This document shows positions 17,349 to 24,372 of a stretch of 64,000 bases of DNA, piece by piece. The notes under the pieces were generated by a model. The model had not been told where the DNA came from. It saw nothing but the letters and a program-made list of their open reading frames with translations, and made no database searches. The translations under genes were made by a program, and so were the position numbers. The first letter of the stretch is position 1; every line of letters starts with the position of its first letter. Source of the DNA: Saccharopolyspora spinosa NRRL 18395 (GTDB taxonomy: Bacteria; Actinomycetota; Actinomycetes; Mycobacteriales; Pseudonocardiaceae); the NCBI RefSeq assembly GCF_000194155.1, contig NZ_GL877878.1, positions 3,240,907 through 3,304,906 of the forward strand, in the 5' to 3' direction.

Positions 17349-18229
17349 CAGTCGTGGTCCTTCCTGAACGAAGTGCTGATCCGGTGGGTGGCGAGCACGA
17401 CCACCGCCAGTGCCGCCCCCGGCAGGAGCGATATCCACGGGTAGACCGCTACGAAGTCACGCCCCTCGGCGACCAGGAGTCCCCACTCCGGCGTCGGCGG
17501 CGGCGCGCCGTAGCCGAGGAAACCGAGGCCTGCCACGGCGAGGATCGAGGTGCCGATCTCCAGTGCCGCCAGCGCGAGCACCGAGCTCAGCGAATTCGGC
17601 ACGATGTGCCGGAGCACCACGCCGAGCCGGCCGACACCGAGCCCGTACGCCGCGCGCACGTAATCCCGGGAGACGACGGTGAGCACCTCGGCTCGCATGA
17701 CCCGCGCGAAGGCGGCGATGGACGAGATACCCACCGCGACGGCGATGTTGTTCGTGGAGTAACCCAGCACGGAAACGATGATCATGGCCAGCAACAGGTT
17801 CGGGATCGCGAGGAAGACGTCGACCACCCGCATGATCGCGGTGTCGGTCACGCCGCCGGCGAACCCGGCAGCCAGCCCCACCGCGGTGCCGGCACCGAAC
17901 CCGATGAGCACGGCGAACAGCGTGGCGGCCAGCGTGGTCCCCGCGCCGAAGACGCTGCGCGCGAAGAGGTCCCGGCCCAGCCGGTCGGTGCCGAACCAGT
18001 GTTCCGCGCTCGGCGGTGCGAAGCTGGCGTCGGGCTCGCCGACGTAGGGGTTGTAGGTGGTGAACGCTCCGGGGAACAGCGCCCAACCGACCGCGACCAG
18101 CAGTATGATCCAGGCGAGCAGCAGTCCCGGCTTGCGGACGATCCCACCGAGCCGGTCGAGCGCGCTGCGAGCGATGTCGGCCCACCGGCTGCCGGTGGGC
18201 GCGGTCAGGGCGTCGAATTCGACGGTCAA
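17348..18229 (-). CDS. ABC importer permease, DppC-like
   Basis: This 293-residue membrane protein has about six hydrophobic segments. A first helix (LLLAWIILLVAVGWALFPGA) precedes EHWFGTDRLGRDLFARSVFG, the DppC hallmark. The cytoplasmic EAA loop is RVMRAEVLTVVSRDYVRAAY with GLGVGRLGVVLRHIVPN. It forms the inner-membrane pore with the following permease. It starts 10 bases after the stop of the DppB-like gene and overlaps the ATPase gene by one base. Confidence 0.92.
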   Translation of the reverse strand: MTVEFDALTAPTGSRWADIARSALDRLGGIVRKPGLLLAWIILLVAVGWALFPGAFTTYNPYVGEPDASFAPPSAEHWFGTDRLGRDLFARSVFGAGTTLAATLFAVLIGFGAGTAVGLAAGFAGGVTDTAIMRVVDVFLAIPNLLLAMIIVSVLGYSTNNIAVAVGISSIAAFARVMRAEVLTVVSRDYVRAAYGLGVGRLGVVLRHIVPNSLSSVLALAALEIGTSILAVAGLGFLGYGAPPPTPEWGLLVAEGRDFVAVYPWISLLPGAALAVVVLATHRISTSFRKDHD

Positions 18230-18239
18230 CTGGTCCTCC

Positions 18240-19202
18240 TCAGTCCGCCGGACGGGCGGTGGGCACGGCGAAGGTGGCGCGCAGCCGCGGATCCAGCAGC
18301 GGGTAGATCAGGTCCACGACCAGGTTGATCAGCGCGAAGGTGGCGGCAACGAAGACGACGATTCCCTGCACCAGCGGGAGATCGAGCGTGTTGATCGCCG
18401 TTTGCGTCATTCGACCGAGTCCCTTGCGGGCGAAGACCGTCTCGGTGATGACCGATCCCGCGACGAGATTGCCGAAGGTGACGGCGGCGATGGTCAGCGC
18501 GGGCAGGCTGGCGTTGCGGAAGACGTCACCGACGATGACGCGGGTGCGGGTGGCGCCCTTCGCCCAGCTCGTCGTGACGTAGCCCGAGCGGAACTCGGCG
18601 GCGAAGCAGCGCACGAGGAGTTGCGCGATGGGACCGGAGACCGGGATCGCCAGCGTGATCAGCGGCAGCACCAGGCTCCGCCAGCCCTGATCCCCGAACG
18701 ACGGGAACCAGCCGAGCCTGAAGGAGAAGACCTGCAGCAGCAGGATGCCGGAGAGGAAGACCGGCACCGAGACCGAGGCCGTCGGCAGCGACTCGACCAG
18801 GTTGCGCAACCACCGGTGCCGGGTCGAAGTCGCGACGAGCGCGATGGTGAACGCGATGACCAGCGCGAGCAGCAGCGCCCCGACGGCGAGCACCAGGGTG
18901 TGCGGGAGCACATCGAGGACCACCGCCCTGACCGACTGGCCCGACTGCACCGAGGTTCCGAAGTCGCCCCGCAGCGCGTGTCCGAGCCGACCGAGGTATT
19001 GCAAGAGGACCGGCTCGTTGAAGCCGTAGCTGTCCGCGACCTGCGCGCGCACCTCCGGCGGCACGGAGTTGAGCTCGGTCGGGTCGAAGAGGAGATCGAC
19101 CGGGTTGGCCGGCAGCACGAACAAGAAGACGAAGGTCAGGGTGAACGCCGCCCAGACCACGAACGCGGCCCGGCCGGCCTTCAGCGCGACGTAACGCAGC
19201 AC
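18240..19202 (-). CDS. ABC importer permease, DppB-like
   Basis: This 320-residue membrane protein starts MLRYVALKAGRAAFVVWAAF, the typical first helix. It has the DppB markers GRLGHALRGDFGTSVQSGQS, an EAA loop in TSWAKGATRTRVIVGDVFRN and GSVITETVFARKGLGRMTQT, and five or six hydrophobic spans. It lies 58 bases after the binding-protein stop and 10 before the DppC-like gene. The transported molecule is unknown. Peptide-type importers also carry nickel chelates, opines and sulfur compounds, and the downstream genes favour the last. Confidence 0.92.
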   Translation of the reverse strand: MLRYVALKAGRAAFVVWAAFTLTFVFLFVLPANPVDLLFDPTELNSVPPEVRAQVADSYGFNEPVLLQYLGRLGHALRGDFGTSVQSGQSVRAVVLDVLPHTLVLAVGALLLALVIAFTIALVATSTRHRWLRNLVESLPTASVSVPVFLSGILLLQVFSFRLGWFPSFGDQGWRSLVLPLITLAIPVSGPIAQLLVRCFAAEFRSGYVTTSWAKGATRTRVIVGDVFRNASLPALTIAAVTFGNLVAGSVITETVFARKGLGRMTQTAINTLDLPLVQGIVVFVAATFALINLVVDLIYPLLDPRLRATFAVPTARPAD

Positions 19203-19260
19203 GACTCTTCCTTTCCCGGGAGGGCGTGGCCCGCCGGGAGCCTGAGCTCCCGGCGGACGA

Positions 19261-20976
19261 TCACTTCCCGTCGCTCTTCCAGGTGTCCACGAAGTGGTTG
19301 CGGGACTGGGCGTCGAAGACGATGCCGTGCACGTACGGCGCCTGGGCGATCACCTGCGAGGGGTTGTAGACCGGGTTCACGAGCGCGTACTTGTCGATCA
19401 GGATGTCCTGCGCCTGCTTGGCGTACTGGGTGCGCGCGGCCGGGTCGAGGGTCGTTTCAAGCCTGCCCAGCACCTGCGTGACCTCGTCCGCGTCGACCCC
19501 GGTGGAGTCTTTCGTGACGTACGCGCCGTTGCCGCTCTGCGGCCCGTACTGCCAGTTGAGGACCGCCGGATCGTTGCGGGAGCGGTTGGCTGCGACGACG
19601 TTCCAGTCGGTCTTCGCCTTGGCCTGCTGGGCGGTGTAGTCCGGGATCGGCACGACGGTGAGCTGCAGATCGATACCGATCTTCCGCAGGTCCTGCTGGA
19701 TCGACTCGTAAGCCGGCTTGTTCACCACCAGGTTGTTGATGCCCAGCAGCTTGACCACCAGCTTCTTCCCCTCCTTGACCCGGATCCCGTCGGGGCCGGC
19801 CACCCAGCCGGCCTCGTCGAGGATCCGCGCGGCCTGCTCCGGGTCGTGCTTCAGCACCGAACCGCTGTAGTCGGCGTGTCCGGGCACCGACGGTTCGAGG
19901 ATCGAGTCCGCAACCGAGTAGGAGTCGGTCAGGATGGTCTTCTGGACGCTCTGCCGGTCCCAGCCGAGCTGGATCGCCTTGCGGACCGCGATGTCGTTGG
20001 TCGGGAAGAGCGAGCTGTTGAAGTCGAACCGGATCGCCGTGCCGGACACGCCGCGGTGGATTATCTCGAAACCCTGTGCGGACAAAGGCTTCTCATCGGT
20101 TGTGCCGACGTCGAGGGTCGCGTCGATCGTGCCGGACACCAAAGAACCGGTGCGGACGCTGGCCTCCGGGATCGTGTTGAACACGATCCTGTCCAGATAC
20201 GCCTCACCAGGGTGGCGCAGCGCGGGCGGAGCCCAGTTGTAGCCGTTTCGCTTGACCAAGACCGTTTTGGCCTGCGGCTCCCACGACTCGTACACGAAAG
20301 GGCCGGTACCGATCACCTTCTTCGGGTCCGTCCGCTGCTCCGCGCTGAGCTTCAACGTCGAGGGCGACAGGAAGCCCGGCTGCGCATTGGCCGTGAACGA
20401 AGACGCCTGGAGGAAGCTCGCGAGCGGTCTCTCGAAGCGGACCACGGCGGTGTATTCGTCCACCACCCTGGTTTCGAGGTAGCCGGGCAGCAGGGTGGCG
20501 CCGTTGGGCAGGATCCCCAGGCTCGGGTCGCCGTGCACGTACTGGTCGAAGTTGGCTTTGACGGCCTCGGCGTTGAACGGCGACCCATCGCTGAACGTCA
20601 CGTCCCGGCGCAGGTGGAAGGTGAATTCGGTCAGGTCCTCGTTGTACTCCCACGACTGGGCCAGCCACGGCGTGATCTCACCGGTCTTGGGGTCCTGCCA
20701 GGTCAGCTTGTCGGTGATGTTGTTGCCGATCAGCGACTCGGCGTAGTTGGTGCCCCACTGCGGATCGAGGCTGCGCTGGTAGTCGATCAGCGCGAACTGC
20801 AGCGTGCCACCGCGGACGGGCGCGCCGTCGGCCGCGCCCGGATCGGCGCCGCCGCCCCTGGTTGCGGCGAAAGCGGCGATTCCGGCGATCAGCAGGATGG
20901 CGAACGCGATCGCCGGCAACCGCCATTTCTTGCGCGCGGACGTCGCGCTCTCGATGGAACTGCGAAGGTCGGACAT
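19261..20976 (-). CDS. ABC importer substrate-binding protein (SBP_bac_5)
   Basis: This 571-residue family 5 solute-binding protein is membrane anchored by a helix at residues 19-38 (RLPAIAFAILLIAGIAAFAA) rather than by a lipobox cysteine. Family blocks include GGTLQFALIDYQRSLDPQWG, LAQSWEYNEDLTEFTFHLRR, FSDGSPFNAEAVKANFDQ and GTGPFVYESWEPQAKTVLVK. It starts at ATG 20976 after GGGAGAA. It is the first full gene of the operon, 213 bases downstream of the leader peptide stop. It should select the compound fed to the monooxygenases. Confidence 0.92.
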   Translation of the reverse strand: MSDLRSSIESATSARKKWRLPAIAFAILLIAGIAAFAATRGGGADPGAADGAPVRGGTLQFALIDYQRSLDPQWGTNYAESLIGNNITDKLTWQDPKTGEITPWLAQSWEYNEDLTEFTFHLRRDVTFSDGSPFNAEAVKANFDQYVHGDPSLGILPNGATLLPGYLETRVVDEYTAVVRFERPLASFLQASSFTANAQPGFLSPSTLKLSAEQRTDPKKVIGTGPFVYESWEPQAKTVLVKRNGYNWAPPALRHPGEAYLDRIVFNTIPEASVRTGSLVSGTIDATLDVGTTDEKPLSAQGFEIIHRGVSGTAIRFDFNSSLFPTNDIAVRKAIQLGWDRQSVQKTILTDSYSVADSILEPSVPGHADYSGSVLKHDPEQAARILDEAGWVAGPDGIRVKEGKKLVVKLLGINNLVVNKPAYESIQQDLRKIGIDLQLTVVPIPDYTAQQAKAKTDWNVVAANRSRNDPAVLNWQYGPQSGNGAYVTKDSTGVDADEVTQVLGRLETTLDPAARTQYAKQAQDILIDKYALVNPVYNPSQVIAQAPYVHGIVFDAQSRNHFVDTWKSDGK

Positions 20977-21189
20977 AGAATTCTCCCGTGCTGGAGAGGC
21001 AGCGGACGACGGCACGAGGTGGTGACATCCGTCGTGGTCGGCAGGCATGGTCCTGCCACCGCGGGCGGATTTCTCTGCCGTTGGGTGGACGAGGGCGCAC
21101 TGCGCCCGCACAGATTTGAAGGGCTCTGAAACCCGAAGGAGTGCGCAGGTTCGCTGCCGGCACTCAGGCGCGAACGGTGCGGCTGTCGA

Positions 21190-21264
21190 TCAGCCCTGAC
21201 ACCGAGCGCTGGCGAAGAACGCGAGATCGACCTCTCGCCTGGACCACAGGAGTGAATCACCCAC
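21190..21264 (-). CDS. Leader peptide of the sulfur operon (24 residues)
   Basis: A GTG at 21264-21262 opens a 24-residue frame ending TGA at 21192-21190. Its C-terminal half reads RREVDLAFFASARCQG. This fits the RRxVDLxxxxSAxC signature of short actinomycete leader peptides found before sulfonate and sulfur genes, with Cys at residue 22. The residue numbers of RR, VDL, SA and C match the second leader at 22296-22373 exactly. The GTG is placed about where transcription should begin, so the message is probably leaderless. The likely role is cysteine-responsive attenuation of the 14.3-kb operon. The conclusion rests on motif, spacing and position, not on experiment. Confidence 0.7.
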   Translation of the reverse strand: MGDSLLWSRREVDLAFFASARCQG

Positions 21265-21270
21265 GAGACG

Positions 21271-21299
21271 ACTATATGTCGCGAAACAAGGCCAGCCAA
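21271..21299 (-). promoter_or_regulatory. Promoter of the leader peptide and sulfur operon
   Basis: On the minus strand TTGGCT (21299-21294) and TATAGT (21276-21271) are separated by 17 bases. The leader GTG begins seven bases after the -10 box, near the expected +1. This supports a leaderless transcript. Confidence 0.6.
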
Positions 21300-21329
21300 C
21301 GCATCCCACGAGGCAAGATCCCACGGAAA

Positions 21330-21720
21330 CACAACCGAAACACCAGGAGGCAGCCAACTAAAGATCTTTTGGTATCTGGATGATCTTGGTCAGGGAAAAG
21401 GCCGGTATGATCAAGGAAAGCGAAGCGCAGCTCGTAGCGGCTGCCCACCCGCTCCAAGCCGGTCAGTGCGGCAGCCTGGGCCTCGTCCAAAGTGTCCGGA
21501 CACAGGTTGGCCAACGCGACCGCTTTCCCGTTGCCCCACAACATTTCCAATCGGGTTGAGATCACGGTCGTAACCGGGCAACGGTTCGACGCGCGACCAC
21601 CGCCGCTGGGTGGCCAGCCATGCCGTCATATCCGCCGACCGATGTGCGGGCAGCCCATCCCAGATCAACGTGACCGCGCTGAAGTGCCAATGCGTATTGG
21701 ATCGGGAAATGGCACGACTG
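21330..21720 (-). pseudogene. IS630-family transposase remnant
   Basis: The minus strand encodes LIWDGLPAHRSADMTAWLAT and VEPLPGYDRDLNPIGNV. After a frame slip it reads EMLWGNGKAVALANLCPDTL, then GLERVGSRYELRFAFLDHTG. These are the catalytic-Asp and catalytic-Glu regions of an IS630 DDE transposase; the expected NP-x-E-x-VW motif is broken by the frameshift. The N-terminal half is missing. The fragment lies between the two leader-peptide loci and probably caused the loss of the genes once behind the upstream leader. Confidence 0.75.
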
Positions 21721-21807
21721 TCGACCTGGTGCGCTACGCCGGTGCTTTCCGCTCGGACAACGCAGTCTTGCGGAAGGATTCGCCGATCCCGCCAAGTTCA
21801 GCGATCG

Positions 21808-22290
21808 TCATCGTTTCAGCGCTGCGGTGCCGCTGACGGTGCGGATCGTGTCGTCCTGCGGGGTGTGGATGCGGCCGCAAAGCACGTCGCGATAGTGCCG
21901 TTCGATGGGATTGGCGCGGGAAAGGCCGGGATTGCCGACGAACGAGACACCCAGCTCGACGGCACGGGGCGTTGTTGGTGACGGTGCGCTTGACCAGCCC
22001 TGCCCTGCTCGTCACGGCAAGGCCGTGGTCTGCGTCGCGGGCGGTTTCCGCCAGCAGGCAACGGTTGGTGAGCAGCCACCGCAGGCGGGGAATACCGGTC
22101 GAATAGGTCTTGGGCCCGAGCAGCGCCCACCCACCGGCCTGGCAGGGGAATCCAGTCGTCGTTCGGGTCGGTGACGTCCAGAATCCGCCTACCCCGCAAC
22201 GGAATCTCCGAGCCGGAGCGCGTGACCGGCCCCCAGACCGGGAACAGCAACCGTCATTGCTGCCGGACCAGCAGCAGCGTTTCGGGCTCG
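21808..22290 (-). pseudogene. Decayed SfnB/DszC-like oxidase gene
   Basis: Three minus-strand frames carry consecutive pieces of an acyl-CoA-dehydrogenase-fold oxidase: GWALLGPKTYSTGIPRLRWL with TNRCLLAETARDADHGLAV, then VELGVSFVGNPGLSRANPIE, RHYRDVLCGRIHTPQDDTIR and a normal end at 21808. NPGLSRANPIERHYRDVLCG is the C-terminal hallmark of flavin oxidases in sulfonate/organosulfur clusters. At least two frameshifts and loss of the N-terminal domain make it dead. It lies directly behind the leader peptide at 22296-22373. A second short frame (MTIAELGGIGESF) overlaps its stop and is cut off by the IS630 remnant. Confidence 0.75.
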
Positions 22291-22295
22291 GATGA

Positions 22296-22373
22296 TCAGG
22301 AGGCCGGACACGCCGCCGAACCAATCCGCAGCAGATCCACGTGGCGGCGATTGGTCAGCAGCGGTCGGAGCAC
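22296..22373 (-). CDS. Second sulfur-type leader peptide (25 residues)
   Basis: GTG 22373-22371 opens a 25-residue peptide ending TGA at 22298-22296. Its core, LTNRRHVDLLRIGSAACPAS, is a near-textbook version of the actinomycete leader motif RRHVDLLR-x2-SAxC. The start lies six bases after a -10 box, again implying a leaderless message. It no longer precedes an intact gene: the DszC-like gene behind it is frameshifted and the rest is replaced by an IS630 fragment. The leader itself is intact while its operon has decayed. Confidence 0.78.
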   Translation of the reverse strand: MLRPLLTNRRHVDLLRIGSAACPAS

Positions 22374-22379
22374 ACGTCG

Positions 22380-22409
22380 ACGCTATGGAGGCGGCCGACG
22401 CGATGTCAA
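22380..22409 (-). promoter_or_regulatory. Promoter of the second leader peptide
   Basis: A perfect -35 box TTGACA (22409-22404) is followed after 18 bases by TAGCGT (22385-22380). The leader GTG follows six bases later. Confidence 0.55.
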
Positions 22410-22620
22410 GCACAATCCAGCACGTCACCGCCGGAGGCGCAAGGATTTCAGGTACTGGGACGACAGCTGGCGGACGTTGACGTTCGAGATCTCGGGCGGC
22501 GATGCTTGGAAGAACCGGATCGGCCACGCTATCGGACGCGTGACGCCGTGGGCCGCTTCACTGGTCCGTTGTAGATAGTGGAACTGAATCGGCCCGGATC
22601 CGCCTTTCCGAGGAGAGAAA

Positions 22621-23277
22621 ATGGACGATCAGCGGAAACGCGCAGCGGTTCTCGATCGCCGGCCGAGCGAGCTCAGGCCGATCGACCTGGCACTGCACGA
22701 GATCGCAGCAGGCCGGCCGACGATCGTGCACGGCTGCACGTCCGGTGACGGCGGCCTCGTGTTCGCCGCTGCACGCGCGGATGTCGAGCTGACGGCCTTG
22801 GCGGTCCGCCATTCGTCGGGCTTTCTGTGCGTGGCGCTTCCACGCGAGCGCTGCGATGCGCTCGTGCTGCCGCCCATGTCGCCCCGGCTGCAGGAGCACC
22901 ACGGCGCGACGGTGTGTGTCACCGTGGATGCCAGCACGGGGGTGAGCACCGGCATTTCCGCCTCGGACCGAGCCAGGACCGCTCGCGTACTCGCCGACCC
23001 CGACGCGGGCCCCGCGGACTTCACCCGGCCCGGCCACGTGGTGCCGGTGGCCGTCGGCGATGCCGGTGTGCTCGGCAACGCCGGACTCGCGGAATCGGCT
23101 TTCGACCTGGTCGGACTCGCCGGGACGCCACCGGTCGCGGTGTTCGCCCACCTGGTCAGCCCAGCGGACCCGACCCGGATGGCCACCGACGACGAACTGC
23201 GCGGATTCGCGGCGAGCGCGCACATCGCCGCCGTATCGGTGCCCGAGATCGCAGCTGCTCGCCGGTCCGCCAGGTAA
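22621..23277 (+). CDS. RibB-like (3,4-dihydroxy-2-butanone 4-phosphate synthase) paralogue
   Basis: This 218-residue protein has the RibB fold markers. They are AVRHSSGFLCVALPRERCDA (the R-x2-SG-x2-C site), EHHGATVCVTVDASTGVSTG, FTRPGHVVPV and NAGLAESAFDLVGLAG with the late catalytic Glu. The Mg-binding acidic loop that normally reads (D)ENEGD is altered to SGDGG at 41-45, so normal synthase activity is doubtful. GAGGAGAG precedes ATG 22621. It stands alone on the plus strand beside a flavin-monooxygenase operon, so a link to flavin supply is tempting but unproven. A specialised or inactive paralogue is the safer reading. Confidence 0.8.
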   Translation: MDDQRKRAAVLDRRPSELRPIDLALHEIAAGRPTIVHGCTSGDGGLVFAAARADVELTALAVRHSSGFLCVALPRERCDALVLPPMSPRLQEHHGATVCVTVDASTGVSTGISASDRARTARVLADPDAGPADFTRPGHVVPVAVGDAGVLGNAGLAESAFDLVGLAGTPPVAVFAHLVSPADPTRMATDDELRGFAASAHIAAVSVPEIAAARRSAR

Positions 23278-23403
23278 GACGACCGGGCGCAGGCGCGATC
23301 CTCCCCCGGTCCGTTCACCGCTGCCCCTCGGCGCGGCCGGGCGAGTCGACCTGGGCTCCCATCCACTGCTGGGAGTCCTGGCCTGCACGGCCGTGTACGT
23401 GAC

Positions 23404-23432
23404 GGAGCCCCGACCGCATTGGTCGGGGCTCC
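23404..23432. terminator. Bidirectional terminator hairpin
   Basis: GGAGCCCCGACC (23404-23415) pairs perfectly with GGTCGGGGCTCC (23421-23432) over a five-base loop, followed by CAAAATTCT. It sits between the convergent RibB-like gene and the secreted-protein gene. Confidence 0.8.
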
Positions 23433-23453
23433 CAAAATTCTAGGAACTTGAAG

Positions 23454-23792
23454 CTACCGGCGATCCTGCGTATCGCCACCCGTAACTCGGTCCCCCGGGG
23501 CACACCAAGCAATGGAACTTTGTCCGCCGCCTACCAGCCTATCTGGCCCAAATACCGTGTAGGGGCCGCGCCAACTCGCACAAAACGCCACCGCGCGAAA
23601 TCTTTCCCCTGGATATTCGGCACGAAAACAATTGGAACCTGATCCCTCTTGATTTCCACGCGCAACCGGTCCCGACGAACAGGAACCGGCTCGCGTGCCG
23701 ACTCCTGTCGACCCTTCGGCCGCACTGGTTCCTGCGAGCGCCACCGAGATCATCCCTGCGATCATCACAGCAGTAATCACACGCCGTCGCAT
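23454..23792 (-). CDS. Small secreted cysteine-containing protein
   Basis: This 112-residue protein has an actinomycete signal peptide (MRRRVITAVMIAGMISVALA, cleavage near TSAAEG). The mature part holds four cysteines (SCSSG, NCFRA, FCASW, WCAPG) that could form two disulfide bonds. It is rich in Gly, Arg and Ser and matches no family I recognise. It ends just before the terminator hairpin at 23404-23432. No neighbours suggest a role. Confidence 0.5.
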   Translation of the reverse strand: MRRRVITAVMIAGMISVALAGTSAAEGSTGVGTRAGSCSSGPVARGNQEGSGSNCFRAEYPGERFRAVAFCASWRGPYTVFGPDRLVGGGQSSIAWCAPGDRVTGGDTQDRR

Positions 23793-24120
23793 ATCCTAAA
23801 CGCCTCTCAAGTAGACAGTCGGGGGACAAATGGAAGAGTAGACGCCCGTCGCCGGATTCCGCTCGATAAAGCACCTTTAGTTCACCAAATCGGGGCCAAT
23901 CTCCACCATCAGGGGAGGCCTGCCACACGAGAAGGAAAACCTAAGGCGGATTGTTTGCCTCATGCCAGGAAAGCATATTCCATAGCGAAGAATGCACCTG
24001 CGCCGCGAACCGGGCAGCGGATCGTCGACTCCGCCGAGCCGGGGCCCGGATGTGCAGTTCAACATCGGTGAGCCGACCCTGAACCCGGCCGTACCGGCAC
24101 TGATCAACCAGCGCGGCCGG
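23793..24120. other. Gap with no recognised gene
   Basis: About 330 bases upstream of the secreted-protein gene. Short overlapping frames exist on both strands without ribosome sites or family resemblance. The promoter of the minus-strand secreted protein should lie here but no clear boxes stand out. Confidence 0.35.
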
Positions 24121-24129
24121 GCTGGATCA

Positions 24130-24372
24130 GCCGCGCGGGATGCGGCGATGGCAAGATCGCGGTCGCGGTTCGAGGCGCTGGTGACGTTTTCTGTCGGAGA
24201 CAACGGATCGGAAAATCCACCCTGGTCGAGGCGATCGCCGAGAGTTTCCGGCTGGCACCTACGACTGCCAGGGGCCACCTCGGCCTGTCGCTCGCCCCGA
24301 TCGAACATCTCCGTCTCCCGCATCCGACGCTCCCGCAACGCATCGAAATCCCTTTTGACGGCAGCACGTTCG
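24130..24372 (+). pseudogene. AAA ATPase N-terminal remnant, interrupted by IS66
   Basis: The plus strand reads FEALVTFSVGDNG in one frame. One base over it continues GKSTLVEAIAESFRLAP and RIEIPFDGSTFG. This is the P-loop start of a RecF/SbcC-like or predicted ATP-binding protein (usual form VTFLVGENGSGKSTLVEAIA), split by a frameshift inside the P-loop. The IS66 element then cuts the frame at 24372. Removing the element and one target copy continues the frame for only about nine codons to a stop, so the gene was already broken. Confidence 0.6.

Noticed and set aside
20977-21189. SAM-type riboswitch or classic attenuator in front of the binding-protein gene
   Set aside because: I looked for SAM-I/SAM-IV core elements and found none. 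Small hairpins exist (GGGCGCA-G-TGCGCCC; GGCAGG-N6-CCTGCC) but no convincing terminator with U-run, so only the leader peptide is called.
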